Below, piece after piece: positions 17,620-26,987 of a stretch of 64,000 nt of DNA. The position numbers and the translations under genes were made by a program. The notes below the pieces were generated by a model that did not search any database, had not been told where the DNA came from, and saw nothing but the letters and a program-made list of their open reading frames with translations. The stretch spans positions 659,878-723,877 of the forward strand of contig PIZR01000002.1 of assembly GCA_002835675.1 (NCBI GenBank), given 5' to 3'. The DNA comes from Bacillus sp. BA3 (lineage in GTDB: Bacteria > Bacillota > Bacilli > Bacillales > DSM-1321). How positions within the stretch are numbered: position 1 is the first letter of the stretch; the number at the start of each line of letters is the position of its first letter.

Positions 17620-18361
17620 AGGAAATCACCTTTTTAGGATCGACGAAAGCATCATTTTCCTTTATCGCTAAATAAAACCTGCCCATGGATCCATCTTCAC
17701 TTAGTGTAACCTGTCCGACTTCATTGCCCTTTTTAACGAACTCATACAATTTCACATCAATTTCTTTCAGCTGCCCATACCAAGATTCAGTTTTATTGGC
17801 ATGCTGAATGACTACCGTCTTTCCGATCCCCTCCTTTTCACCGGCAAAAATGACTACCCCTTCATTAACGGCCTCGACCTTTGAGCCTTTGCTCGTTTCC
17901 AATATGATTCCCTCACCGTTCGTCTCGAAGTTTTGGGTAATCTTTGCAGAAGCTGGCATTGCATATTCTTCATTCGAATCAACAGTTTCCGTATTGGCTT
18001 CATTCGGTAAAAAAGCGATTGGTTTACCAAACGCACTTTCGTACCAATTGGAGATTGAAGCGAACTGAAATTCCTTGCTCATGTTCTCCATGACAAAACT
18101 CCTGGCAGGGTCAAGCCGCACAGAAGGGTGTTTGAACATCACCGCGACAATCAGGAACAGGCATACACTGGCAAGGATTTTAAAGAAAAAATATTCTTTC
18201 TTGAAGAGCGGATGGTCTTTTTCGGAATATCCGTTATATGAATCAATCCCATATGGTTCCTCATTGTTGATCTCCGTCCAACTACTGCTTCCTGCAGGTT
18301 TATCATTAAACTTGCGTCTCTTGGCGATACGATTGCGGATATCTTTCCTGCGATCATCCAT
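17612..18361 (-). CDS. spoIVFA: Stage IV sporulation protein FA
   Basis: Holds SpoIVFB in an inactive complex until the forespore SpoIVB signal arrives. The 249-residue protein has a basic cytosolic N-terminus, one membrane segment (about 69-84) and a C-terminal LytM/M23-like domain (GEGIILETSKGSKVEAV, VVIQHANKTESWYG) that lacks the full set of zinc ligands, as expected for a regulatory copy. The ATG follows a run of G (GGGGGGGAAGTCTGGA). A sigma-E promoter lies about 42 bases upstream, consistent with mother-cell expression. Confidence 0.94.
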   Translation of the reverse strand: MDDRRKDIRNRIAKRRKFNDKPAGSSSWTEINNEEPYGIDSYNGYSEKDHPLFKKEYFFFKILASVCLFLIVAVMFKHPSVRLDPARSFVMENMSKEFQFASISNWYESAFGKPIAFLPNEANTETVDSNEEYAMPASAKITQNFETNGEGIILETSKGSKVEAVNEGVVIFAGEKEGIGKTVVIQHANKTESWYGQLKEIDVKLYEFVKKGNEVGQVTLSEDGSMGRFYLAIKENDAFVDPKKVISFE

Positions 18362-18402
18362 TCCAGACTTCCCCCCCTGCTCATGTCAAAGCGCTATATT
18401 AC

Positions 18403-18431
18403 AACGTATGAGCAACTTGTCCAGACTATTC
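18403..18431 (-). promoter_or_regulatory. Sigma-E promoter of spoIVFA-spoIVFB
   Basis: GAATAGT (18425-18431), 14 bases, CATACGTT (18403-18410) on the minus strand. This matches sigma-E consensus KMATATT-N14-CATACANT at 6/7 and 7/8 positions, with ideal spacing. Confidence 0.75.
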
Positions 18432-18532
18432 TGCACTTCCCTTAAAAAATTTTTTCCGATGAAAAATTCACTGAAACTTATGAATTTCCAAGGTGGTTCG
18501 GGCAATCGATTCAGAAAATCGAATAATTGAGA

Positions 18533-18562
18533 TTGATATTGTTCCCCGGAATTTGTTATAAT
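18533..18562 (+). promoter_or_regulatory. Sigma-A promoter of the yabR-like gene
   Basis: TTGATA, 18 bases, TATAAT, 38 bases before the ATG. A GAGGGGGAAC ribosome binding site follows. Confidence 0.7.
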
Positions 18563-18600
18563 AAAGTGGTTTTAACATTATTGAGGGGGAACATTTTTTT

Positions 18601-19044
18601 ATGTCAATCGAAATAGGCAGCAAAGTACAAGGTAAAGTAACAGGTATCACTAATTTTGGAGCATTCGTAGAATTACCAGGAGGCTCAACAGGTCTTGTGC
18701 ATATCAGTGAGGTAGCAGATAGCTATGTAAAAGACGTAAATGACCATCTTAAAGTAGGCGACCAAATTGAAGTAAAAGTGATTAGTGAGAAAGACGGAAA
18801 AACTGCCTTGTCCATCAAAAAGGCTATAGATAGACCCGAAGGGCAAACCTCTTCTTATACCAAACGCCCACCACGCCAAGGGGATAGCCGTTCTAAAGAT
18901 TTTCGTTCAAAAGGTAATTTCCAACCAAAGGAAAATTTCGAAGATAAAATGGTGCGCTTTTTAAAGACTAGTGAAGAAAATTTATCGACACTTAAACGCA
19001 GCACCGAATCAAAACGCGGCGGCAGAGGCGGAAGACGCGGATAA
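18601..19044 (+). CDS. S1 domain RNA-binding protein (YabR-like)
   Basis: Putative RNA-binding protein of the YabR/general stress protein 13 type. The 147 residues begin with one complete S1 domain (1-75: GSKVQGKVTGITNFGAFVEL, then GLVHISEVADSYVKDV). They continue with a basic linker and end in an RGGRGGRRG tail, closely following the B. subtilis YabR layout. YabR normally sits beside divIC; this copy is inserted, in the opposite direction, between spoIVFA and minD. It may be a relocated gene or a paralog, and only the rest of the genome would tell. Own promoter and terminator, so it is monocistronic. Confidence 0.88.
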   Translation: MSIEIGSKVQGKVTGITNFGAFVELPGGSTGLVHISEVADSYVKDVNDHLKVGDQIEVKVISEKDGKTALSIKKAIDRPEGQTSSYTKRPPRQGDSRSKDFRSKGNFQPKENFEDKMVRFLKTSEENLSTLKRSTESKRGGRGGRRG

Positions 19045-19070
19045 CCCGCTGCATTTTTAGCATATAGATC

Positions 19071-19100
19071 AGGCAAGCCAGTATATGGCTTGCCTTTTTT
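19071..19100 (+). terminator. Terminator of the yabR-like gene
   Basis: AGGCAAGCCA/TGGCTTGCCT stem followed by T6. Confidence 0.92.
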
Positions 19101-19124
19101 ATTTCACAAGAAGCATAAAAAAAA

Positions 19125-19148
19125 GCGAGGGCATCAAATGCTCCCCGC
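19125..19148 (-). terminator. minD terminator
   Basis: GCGGGGAGCATTTGATGCCC folds with the following TCGC on the minus strand, and T8 comes next. It lies 22 bases after the minD stop. Confidence 0.88.
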
Positions 19149-19170
19149 TTCTTGACAAAAGAATATAGAT

Positions 19171-19974
19171 TTACCGCACGCTGAAGAATTTTTTTAATTT
19201 GGACATGAAGCCCTTTGGTTCGCTGCCAATTGGAGTCAAGGGCACAGATTCACCAAGGATCCTTCTGGCGATGTTCCGATAGGCAAGCGAAACTCTATTA
19301 TCCGGATTATAGGCAATGGGTTCCTTTTTATTCGCTGCCACAATGACCTGGTCATCATCAGGAATGACGCCGATCAAATCAATCTTAAGAAAATCGGCAA
19401 CTCCATCGATATCCATTTCTTCATCCTCATGAAGCAAATGGCCGCGGATCCGGTTGATGATCAATTGGGGCGGTTCAATATGCTCTTCTTTTTCAAGCAG
19501 GCCAATAATACGGTCAGCATCCCTGACAGCCGGTCTCTCTGCAGTCGTAACGATGATAGCCTTGTCTGCCCCAGCTATGGCATTCCTGAAGCCCTGTTCA
19601 ATGCCTGCAGGGCAATCAATGATGACATAATCATAGTCAGGCTTCATATCGCTGATGAGTTTCCTCATCTGCTCTTCATTCACCACTGTTTTGTCACTAT
19701 TTTGCGGAGCGGGAAGCAGATAAAGCAAATCCTCGAAATGTTTATCTTTGATAAGCGCCTGGTGTATCTTACAGCGCCCTTCGACCACATCGACCAAATC
19801 ATAGATGATGCGATTCTCCAATCCCATGATCACATCCAAATTCCGAAGACCAATATCCGTATCAATCAAGCAAACCTTTTTGCCTAGAAGAGCTAAAGAT
19901 GTTCCTAAATTGGCGGAGGTGGTCGTTTTCCCGACACCACCCTTACCGGATGTTATAACTATTGCCTCTCCCAC
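19171..19974 (-). CDS. minD: Septum site-determining ATPase MinD
   Basis: Membrane-associated ATPase that carries MinC to block division at poles. The 267 residues show the deviant Walker A motif GKGGVGKTT (10-18), DTDIGLRNLDVIMG near 40-52 and a C-terminal amphipathic helix (FMSKLKKFFSVR) for membrane binding. It follows minC after two bases. Confidence 0.97.
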   Translation of the reverse strand: MGEAIVITSGKGGVGKTTTSANLGTSLALLGKKVCLIDTDIGLRNLDVIMGLENRIIYDLVDVVEGRCKIHQALIKDKHFEDLLYLLPAPQNSDKTVVNEEQMRKLISDMKPDYDYVIIDCPAGIEQGFRNAIAGADKAIIVTTAERPAVRDADRIIGLLEKEEHIEPPQLIINRIRGHLLHEDEEMDIDGVADFLKIDLIGVIPDDDQVIVAANKKEPIAYNPDNRVSLAYRNIARRILGESVPLTPIGSEPKGFMSKLKKFFSVR

Positions 19975-19976
19975 GA

Positions 19977-20660
19977 TTAGAGACCCCCTTCTAATCTATT
20001 TAAATTAGGTCTATATTTCTTTAAGACTTGCAATTTTTCTATTATGATATTTTGTTCTTCATCCATGAAGGCACATTCCAAGTCATGTCCCCATTTCGTA
20101 TATTGGTCAGGAGATAAATTCACTTTTCCGGCAATACGCAGTTGGGCAGGCTTCATGACAGAGGCAGCTATAATGGCCTCGTTATTCCCTTTATATCCGG
20201 CATGGGCTATTCCCTTTAACTGTCCCATGATATATATGTTGCCACCCGCACGAACCGTTCCGTCGGGATTGACATCCCCTATCAGCAGTAAGTCCCCGGG
20301 AACTTCAAAAACCTGTCCCGACCTTATCACCTTGGTCACGGTCGTCACTTGGTTTTCATCTTTCCATCGTTTCGCTTCATCCTTCGTCAGGACATTCGAA
20401 ATCATCTCATGCACGAAAAGCTTCTTCTTTTTATGGATGACCTCTTTAATCTGTTCTTCTTGTTGTTCATCAAGATAGCGGTTCCCTGTATGTACTTTTA
20501 CGGAAATGGACGGGTCATTTTCTTGAAACTGATAGTTTGCCGAAAGCTTCACTTCTAACTCTTTCAATAATTCGGAAAATGAGCAAGAATCATCGAGATG
20601 AAGCATAAACCCGTCTTTTGTTCCCTTAATCATGACATTTTGCTGAATTCTTTTATTCAT
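19977..20660 (-). CDS. minC: Septum site-determining protein MinC
   Basis: Inhibitor of FtsZ assembly. The 227-residue protein has an N-terminal FtsZ-interacting domain (to about 100) and the C-terminal beta-helix with VRSGQVFEVPGDLLLIGDVN and GTVRAGGNIYIMGQLKGIAH, which dimerises and binds MinD. It is upstream of minD in the conserved mreBCD-minCD order; 116 bases separate it from mreD with no clear terminator. Confidence 0.96.
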   Translation of the reverse strand: MNKRIQQNVMIKGTKDGFMLHLDDSCSFSELLKELEVKLSANYQFQENDPSISVKVHTGNRYLDEQQEEQIKEVIHKKKKLFVHEMISNVLTKDEAKRWKDENQVTTVTKVIRSGQVFEVPGDLLLIGDVNPDGTVRAGGNIYIMGQLKGIAHAGYKGNNEAIIAASVMKPAQLRIAGKVNLSPDQYTKWGHDLECAFMDEEQNIIIEKLQVLKKYRPNLNRLEGGL

Positions 20661-20776
20661 GACGTTTGTTTCACCTCAATGAAATATAATTCGACATAGG
20701 AAAACAAATTTCCTTTTTCTACGTACACGGAAATGAGAAAATACATTTCCCACCTGCTTCTTAAGACACAGGAACG

Positions 20777-21295
20777 TTATTCCGTTTCTCCTTGCAAATC
20801 AAGCTTTTCAATCATTCTCTTTAAAGGGTAGCAGCTAATAATAATGAATGCGAGATTCAATAATAATGTCGGAATCAATCTCCGTTCCGCAAATTCAGCA
20901 AACCCCATATCTGCAAAAGAGAGTATGATATTCATCTGAAAGATGACAACCTCTAAAACTGCCGTGAATAAAAGCGCAGTAAGACAGGCAATCAATATAT
21001 TATTTTGCAGGATTTTCATGCATTTCGATATCAAATAGGCAAGAAAAGGCAGCAGGAACATGTAAGTCCCAAGGATTTCCGTATATACGACATCATAAGT
21101 CAACCCAAGAATCGCACCATAAAGCATACCCATTTTCCTTGAGCCGAACATGGTCAGGAAAAAAACGAAAACCATCATGAAATGGGGCACGAGGATTTTA
21201 TCGGCCCCGAATGCATCTCCAGCGAACATCTGGGCGAAGATGCTTTCAAAAACAAAAAAAACCAAGGCTATAAAAGAAAGGATGAAATATCTCAC
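20777..21295 (-). CDS. mreD: Rod shape-determining protein MreD
   Basis: Polytopic membrane protein of the elongation machinery. 172 residues with five hydrophobic segments and the family pattern GLTYDVVYTEILGTYMF. Its start overlaps the mreC stop by ATGA. Confidence 0.94.
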   Translation of the reverse strand: MRYFILSFIALVFFVFESIFAQMFAGDAFGADKILVPHFMMVFVFFLTMFGSRKMGMLYGAILGLTYDVVYTEILGTYMFLLPFLAYLISKCMKILQNNILIACLTALLFTAVLEVVIFQMNIILSFADMGFAEFAERRLIPTLLLNLAFIIISCYPLKRMIEKLDLQGETE

Positions 21296-22164
21296 TCAGC
21301 TTCATCCTCCCCTTCACTTTCTTTCGGTACACCGTCCACTTCGCGCTGAACGACCATGACATTATTAATATCATAAAAATCCGTCGAAGGTTCAATATAT
21401 GCAGTCTGGTTCAATCCATATTGATCCACTTTAACATCGACAACTTTCCCGATCAGCAGACCTTTCGGAAAGATCCCTCCATAACCGGATGTGATGACCA
21501 ATGAATTTTTCTTGATCTTTTTATCATATGGGATCCGTTTCATCAGCAAAAGGTTCTTCTTATCATCGAATCCTTCAATCAAGCCATATGCTTTATCATC
21601 ACCTTGGACGATCGATGAGACACGATTGGCTTTATCGATCGAGCTTAAAAGTTGAACCGAGGCCGTGAAATCCGTCGCTGATTTCACCTTACCGACTAAC
21701 CCATTGGACGTGATGACAGCCATATTTTTTTCTACCCCATTGCGCTTCCCTTTATTAATCGTCAGCATTTCATGCCAGCGGTCGGGATTGCGTCCAATGA
21801 CCGTCGCCTGAGTGGGCGAATACTTGCGCAGGTCATCTTCTTTTTTGAGGTTATCGCGAAGTTCTTCATTTTCTTCCTTTAAATCTTGGACTTGCGTTTT
21901 CAATAATACATATTCATCCAAGCGGGCTTTCAATTTTTTGTTTTCATCGTATGTATGTTGTAGGTCTTTTAAGCCCCCTACAAAACCTGTTATACCCGAT
22001 ACTGGCTTATTAAACACATTTCCGACCCAGCCTGTCGTATCTTTCAGGAATTGCTCCGGCCAAGTCAACTCTTCTCTCTCCCTTAATGAAAAACCGATCA
22101 ATGCCACGAGAACGATAATACTAACGAGCAAGAGAAGGAGCTTTTTATTAAAAAACTGTGGCAT
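21292..22164 (-). CDS. mreC: Rod shape-determining protein MreC
   Basis: Bitopic scaffold linking MreB to cell-wall enzymes outside the membrane. The 290 residues consist of a membrane anchor (8-25), a coiled coil (about 68-112) and a beta-rich extracytoplasmic domain containing VIGRNPDRWHEMLTINKG, typical of MreC. An acidic tail follows. Overlaps mreD; 125 bases after mreB, with a terminator hairpin between them. Confidence 0.95.
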   Translation of the reverse strand: MPQFFNKKLLLLLVSIIVLVALIGFSLREREELTWPEQFLKDTTGWVGNVFNKPVSGITGFVGGLKDLQHTYDENKKLKARLDEYVLLKTQVQDLKEENEELRDNLKKEDDLRKYSPTQATVIGRNPDRWHEMLTINKGKRNGVEKNMAVITSNGLVGKVKSATDFTASVQLLSSIDKANRVSSIVQGDDKAYGLIEGFDDKKNLLLMKRIPYDKKIKKNSLVITSGYGGIFPKGLLIGKVVDVKVDQYGLNQTAYIEPSTDFYDINNVMVVQREVDGVPKESEGEDEAE

Positions 22165-22237
22165 GGTGATTACACCTCTATCTAAAATTTCTTAAAAATA
22201 CACTATGGATTTAATTAAACAGCAAAACATAAGAAAA

Positions 22238-22269
22238 CCGGCTCAAAATTGCACCTTTTGTTGAGCCGG
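22238..22269 (-). terminator. Hairpin between mreB and mreC
   Basis: CCGGCTCAA/TTGAGCCGG stem followed on the minus strand by TTTTCTT. It suggests partial termination, so that MreB exceeds MreCD. Confidence 0.8.
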
Positions 22270-22289
22270 CCCTATTTGAGAAGTAATGC

Positions 22290-23309
22290 TTATCGCGAAT
22301 CTCTTGATTTAGTCTTGAATAAGTGAATGTGGTCCAGCGCTTTTCCCGTTCCGATTGCAACACAATCCAGCGGGTTTTCAGCGATAATCACCGGCATTTG
22401 CGTTTCTTCACTGATGACCTTATCCAAATTGCGCAGCAAAGCGCCCCCGCCTGTCAGCACAATGCCTCTGTCCATGATGTCAGCCGCTAATTCAGGTGGT
22501 GTTTTCTCTAAAGTGTTTTTCACGGAATCCACAATTGCAGAAACTGTGTCGCTTAATGCTTTGGATATTTCCTCAGCTGTAATTTCGATCGTTTTTGGTA
22601 ATCCAGTCAATAGGTCACGGCCGCGAATTTCCATGTTTTCTACGCCTTCCGTATCCCCAGCAGAACCAATTTCCATTTTGATCGCTTCAGCAGTACGCTC
22701 ACCGATCATCAAATTGTAGTTCTTACGGATGTAAACGATAATGGCGTCGTCCATTTCGTCACCTGCGATACGGATCGATTGGCTTGTAACGATTCCGCCA
22801 AGTGAAATGATTGCCACTTCCGTCGTTCCTCCGCCGATATCAACGACCATGCTTCCTGTAGGCTCCCAAACAGGAAGGTCCGCACCGATCGCTGCTGCAA
22901 ACGGTTCTTCGATTGGATATGCGTCACGGGCTCCAGCTTGTCTTGCTGCATCGATGACTGCACGCTGCTCAACTGCAGTAATCCCAGAAGGCACACAAAT
23001 CATGACATATGGCTTGTTGCCAAATACGCCCTTCTTTTGAGCTTCCTTCATATAGTACTTCATCATGGTAGCCGTCGTTTCATAATCGGCAATTACTCCA
23101 TCCTTCATCGGGCGGAGGGCAACCACGTTACCAGGTGTACGGCCGATCATGTTTTTCGCGTCGTTTCCGACTGCAACGATTTGCTTTGTATCTGTTTGCA
23201 CAGCTACAACCGAAGGTTCACGTACTGCGATGCCTTTTCCTTTCACATAGACAAGCGTATTCGCCGTTCCTAAATCAATCCCTATATCTCTAGCGCCAAT
23301 TCCAAACAT
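22290..23309 (-). CDS. mreB: Rod shape-determining protein MreB
   Basis: Bacterial actin that directs lateral wall synthesis. The ATG at 23309 (GGGAGATACCATA) gives 339 residues beginning [20 protein letters not shown]; the 24 in-frame codons before it are not family-like. Phosphate-1 (DLGTANT), phosphate-2 ([14 protein letters not shown]) and adenosine ([12 protein letters not shown]) motifs are all present. It follows radC and heads the shape cluster. An Mbl paralog is expected elsewhere. Confidence 0.97.
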   Translation of the reverse strand: MFGIGARDIGIDLGTANTLVYVKGKGIAVREPSVVAVQTDTKQIVAVGNDAKNMIGRTPGNVVALRPMKDGVIADYETTATMMKYYMKEAQKKGVFGNKPYVMICVPSGITAVEQRAVIDAARQAGARDAYPIEEPFAAAIGADLPVWEPTGSMVVDIGGGTTEVAIISLGGIVTSQSIRIAGDEMDDAIIVYIRKNYNLMIGERTAEAIKMEIGSAGDTEGVENMEIRGRDLLTGLPKTIEITAEEISKALSDTVSAIVDSVKNTLEKTPPELAADIMDRGIVLTGGGALLRNLDKVISEETQMPVIIAENPLDCVAIGTGKALDHIHLFKTKSRDSR

Positions 23310-23457
23310 TATGGTATCTCCCTTTCGTAAACAAAAATGCCTTTTTATAAGTTCAAATAATAATTTGTCGTTTTTTGACAATAAGAGTTTTGAAAAAGTT
23401 TCCTCTTTTAAAAATCATAAACAATATTATATCGCATCGTCAAAAATTTTGATAGTG

Positions 23458-24144
23458 TCATAAATAACCTTTTTCCTTCAAACTAACATATTTATGCTCC
23501 CCGATGATGATATGGTCCAATACTTCAATCCCGATTATTTTACCACATTCTACTAACCTTTTCGTCACTTCAATATCTTCTCTGCTGGGAGAGGGGTCTC
23601 CGGAGGGGTGGTTATGAAGACAGATGATAGAGGCAGCGGACCTTTTGAAAGCCTCTTTGAAGACCTCGCGCGGATGCACGATCGAGGCATTGAGGCTGCC
23701 GATGAATACCGTAGTTTTTTGAAGCACCTGATTTTTCGTATTTAAATAAAGACAGACGAAATGTTCCTGTGATAAAAACCGCATTTCTTCCATGCAATAA
23801 TTGGCTCCATCTTCTGGAGATCTAATCACATAACGGTCTTGATCATTCAAATTGTTAATTCTCCTGCCAAGTTCGACAGAGGCCAGGATTTGAATCGCTT
23901 TCGCTTCACCAATCCCTTTAATCACGGTCAGTTCTTCCACTGAGGCTTCTTTTAACAGGCGAAGGCCCTTGAAGGAATTGATGAGCCTGCCGGATAGCTG
24001 CAGGACGGATTCTTCCCTTGATCCCGTCCTCAATAGCAGAGCGAGCAATTCCTGATTGGAGAGACCCTGCGGTCCGTCTTGCAGAAACCTTTCGCGCGGC
24101 CTCTCCTCTTTCGGGTAATCCCGTATTAACATTTTTTCGCTCAA
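23458..24144 (-). CDS. radC: RadC family JAB-domain protein
   Basis: Protein of the RadC/YsxA family. The name implies DNA repair, but the role is doubtful; related proteins are MPN/JAB metalloproteins. The 228 residues have an N-terminal UPF0758 helix-hairpin-helix part (VIKGIGEAKAIQILASVELG, about 72-91) and a C-terminal JAB domain with the metal motif HNHPSGDPSPSREDI near 176-190. Located between maf and mreB, as in B. subtilis. Confidence 0.94.
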   Translation of the reverse strand: MSEKMLIRDYPKEERPRERFLQDGPQGLSNQELLALLLRTGSREESVLQLSGRLINSFKGLRLLKEASVEELTVIKGIGEAKAIQILASVELGRRINNLNDQDRYVIRSPEDGANYCMEEMRFLSQEHFVCLYLNTKNQVLQKTTVFIGSLNASIVHPREVFKEAFKRSAASIICLHNHPSGDPSPSREDIEVTKRLVECGKIIGIEVLDHIIIGEHKYVSLKEKGYL

Positions 24145-24190
24145 AAAATCAACCCTTCCTTAGAAAAGGGAAGATGCCAGAGGAAATCGA

Positions 24191-24760
24191 TCATTCTAAC
24201 TCTTGCTGCATCGCTTTAAGTTCCCGGGCCAGTCTTGAGACCGGAAGCCCGACGACTGAGAAATAGTCCCCTTTGATTCGTTCGACAAGAAGAGATCCGT
24301 ATCCTTGAATCCCATAGCCGCCAGCTTTGTCAAAAGGTTCCCCGCTATCCAGATAACGTTCGATTTCAGCTTCTGGCAGCTCCCAAAATGTCACTTCCGT
24401 TTTTTCTGCGAATACTCTGCGATGCTTGCCGAATAGAATGGCGACACCTGTGTATACCTCGTGTGTCCGTCCCGATAACATTTCCAGCATTCTTTTTCCA
24501 TCCGCACGGCTTGTCGGCTTACCCAATATCTCTCCATCAAGGACAACAACGGTATCCGAGCCGATTACCCAGCTTTCCTGAAATTTTGCTGCGATGGCTT
24601 CCGCTTTACGGGATGCCAGTTCTTTCACCGCTGCATCAGGACACATGTTTTCATCAATACTTTCATCGACATTGGAATTCATGCTTTCAAAGGGGATTTG
24701 AAGAAATTGTAGAAGTTCTTTACGACGTGGTGATGAAGAAGCTAAAATCAATGGCTGCAT
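24191..24760 (-). CDS. maf: Maf nucleotide pyrophosphatase
   Basis: House-cleaning pyrophosphatase for dTTP/UTP and modified nucleotides; overproduction blocks septation in B. subtilis. 189 residues with the N-terminal ILASSSPRRKELL motif, SDTVVVLDGEILGKP and the DKAGGYGIQGYGS motif, which places it in the YhdE-like dTTP/UTP group. 46 bases before radC. Confidence 0.95.
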   Translation of the reverse strand: MQPLILASSSPRRKELLQFLQIPFESMNSNVDESIDENMCPDAAVKELASRKAEAIAAKFQESWVIGSDTVVVLDGEILGKPTSRADGKRMLEMLSGRTHEVYTGVAILFGKHRRVFAEKTEVTFWELPEAEIERYLDSGEPFDKAGGYGIQGYGSLLVERIKGDYFSVVGLPVSRLARELKAMQQELE

Positions 24761-24952
24761 AATATAAAAGTCACCTTTCTTTACATAGGGAGATACATAA
24801 CTATCCTATCAAATTATGGTGCAATCCACAATTATTGTTTACTAGGAATCGACAAATACCTGTAAGTATTTCCCGGAAAATAAAAAAGGTGTCACAGATG
24901 GTTTCATATTGGGGAGCTTATCCATTTGGCAGCCCCCCCTTCTTTTCTTTAC

Positions 24953-25927
24953 TTAACTCGATTTGTTTTGGTAATTCAATAAAAAACCAAGAAGACTTTC
25001 TTGAGCCTGGAATAGCTTTTCTTCGTTTTTGGAAGTCTCATATTCATCAATCGACTTTGCGGCAGCAGTCAGGTCATCATTCATATTCGAAAACTCCGGC
25101 GATAATTTCCCCGCCTTCAGTTCATCCAAGTTTTTTTTCAGGGTTTCTTTGTTTACCGTCCCTTCCTTTCCGCGAAGCTTGGTTGCGGATGTTTCTGCCA
25201 AGGAAGTATATACTTCCTTCATCTTGTCGAGGGTTTTCTCATCTTCCTGGCTTGTCCCAGCCGCTTCAAAATTGATTTCCTTCCAATATACGTCCACATC
25301 ATAGGACTTTAAGAATAAGGCCAGCTCCTTACTTGAAGCTAGACTCTCTGCCGACCCCAAGAATAGATAATAGCTGTCTTCCAATTTGAAAATTTCAGCA
25401 GGAACCTGCTTTTCAATGATTTTCTTTTGTATTTGCCTTGCCGCATCCTCGCTGCTGAATACTCCTCCCTGTACAAGGAATGTCTTCAGCTGGTTTCCTG
25501 GTTCAGTCACTGCCGCTTTTTTATCCTCAACAGTGGCTTCCGTTGGAACCGGGGTCTCGACCGAAGATACTTCGGCTTTTTCCTTTGTAATCGTTTTAAC
25601 GGCGATCAAGCCAAGAATCGACCCAAAAAAAACAGCACAAATGACAGCGATCATGAATGTCTTGATCGGTCTTTTATCAGAACTTTTCAGCGAACTGGTA
25701 CCAAAACCGATGAGCTTCGGCATTTTTTTCTTTGGCGGTGAGGGTACCAAAACGATTTTGTTTTCGTTTGAATCCTCAGGGAGTATCCATTCGAAACTCT
25801 CGTCTGTGTGTCCCTGTTCGTGCTCCTTACTCGCCGCCTCTTGACTTTCAGCCTTTTTATCGGCAAATACTTTTTCTTCCCCATTTATTTTAATCGTTAC
25901 ACCCTTGCTTTGTTCCGGCTTGCCCAA
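24953..25927 (-). CDS. spoIIB: Stage II sporulation protein B
   Basis: SPOR-domain membrane protein that helps SpoIIM/D/P hydrolases thin the septum during engulfment. A very strong GGAGGGGAGG site lies inside the longest ORF, 7 bases before a TTG at 25927. I take that as the start (324 residues, MGKPEQSKGVTIKINGEEK); the ATG at 25960 has no good site. The membrane segment is at about residues 88-110, with a SPOR-like domain (FLVQGGVFSSEDAARQIQKK) near 150-225. Position between comC and maf matches B. subtilis. Confidence 0.88.
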   Translation of the reverse strand: MGKPEQSKGVTIKINGEEKVFADKKAESQEAASKEHEQGHTDESFEWILPEDSNENKIVLVPSPPKKKMPKLIGFGTSSLKSSDKRPIKTFMIAVICAVFFGSILGLIAVKTITKEKAEVSSVETPVPTEATVEDKKAAVTEPGNQLKTFLVQGGVFSSEDAARQIQKKIIEKQVPAEIFKLEDSYYLFLGSAESLASSKELALFLKSYDVDVYWKEINFEAAGTSQEDEKTLDKMKEVYTSLAETSATKLRGKEGTVNKETLKKNLDELKAGKLSPEFSNMNDDLTAAAKSIDEYETSKNEEKLFQAQESLLGFLLNYQNKSS

Positions 25928-26234
25928 TTTTTTTCCTCCCCTCCAGATCATTTTTTTCATCCTAACATAGAGGTAAAAAAAAATAACAAGACTTTTGTCG
26001 TCTTGTCATTAATAGGTTTCGTCAAATTTCCCTATTCATATATGGGTGACGAAAATAGAATTCCAGGTACTGGTACTTCTGGTTCACAAACCATTCAATA
26101 TCGCCTCTCACCAATTACATACATCACTCTTTCATGCCAGCTTCACTTGCAGCCAATTGGGGATAGTTCCCTACTGAGCTATTGTTCAGGTGATTTTTGA
26201 CAAATTCCTCTTGGATCAGGTTGGTTCTTTAAGC

Positions 26235-26987
26235 TCATCTTAAAAAAGTTACATACCAATGTAGAAGGGAATCGCCCCAAAAATAAGCAGTCAATGTCCC
26301 AAAAACGATATACGGACCGAAAGGAATAAGTGTTTTCTTTTTTAGGATTCCGCTCAGCAATCCGATGAAGCCCAGGAATGCCCCATAAAAGCACGCAAAA
26401 AGAAACGATAACAGCACCATCTTCAGTCCCAGTACAAAGCCAATCACTGCAAATAGCTTGATATCACCGCCACCCATGCCACCCTGACTCACGACTGCGA
26501 TTAATAACAGCAGGCTAAAGCCCACCACTGCCCCGACAATTGAATCCCACCAGGGCGACAGCGGAAATGAGACTCTTAAAACGATAAAAATCACCGTAAA
26601 GAAAAGCAGTATTTTATCAGGTATGAGCATATAGGCGACATCAGTCACGAAGATGATCATAAATAATGAAATCAATGCCAAGCCAACCAAGAGTTCGCTC
26701 GACCAGCCAAGGAATATGGGAGCAAAGGCAAACAAAACACCGGTCAGCATTTCCACTATCGGATAAAGTGGGGAAATCCTTGCTTTACAGCCCCGGCATT
26801 TTCCGTCTTGCAACATATAGGAAATAACCGGCATCAACTCGAAGAATGTCAATGTACGCCCGCAAGAAGGGCAGGCGGAGCGACGATTCGCAAATGTCTG
26901 ACCAGCTGGAACACTTAAACCGACAACGTTAAAGAATGAGCCTAAAATTAAGCCGAAGACGAAGAGATAGATATGGATAGCCATCAT
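26235..26987 (-). CDS. comC: Type IV prepilin peptidase ComC
   Basis: Membrane aspartyl protease that processes the Com pseudopilins needed for DNA uptake. 250 residues with about seven membrane segments. The cytosolic zinc loop has two CxxC pairs (SCPSCGRT, CRGCKARI). The catalytic aspartates are visible in the DVAYMLIPD and GGGDIKL segments. The start codon overlaps the stop of a 33-codon ORF (ATGA) and has no ribosome binding site of its own, which suggests translational coupling. It would be ComK-dependent in B. subtilis; I did not find a convincing K-box. Confidence 0.95.
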   Translation of the reverse strand: MMAIHIYLFVFGLILGSFFNVVGLSVPAGQTFANRRSACPSCGRTLTFFELMPVISYMLQDGKCRGCKARISPLYPIVEMLTGVLFAFAPIFLGWSSELLVGLALISLFMIIFVTDVAYMLIPDKILLFFTVIFIVLRVSFPLSPWWDSIVGAVVGFSLLLLIAVVSQGGMGGGDIKLFAVIGFVLGLKMVLLSFLFACFYGAFLGFIGLLSGILKKKTLIPFGPYIVFGTLTAYFWGDSLLHWYVTFLR

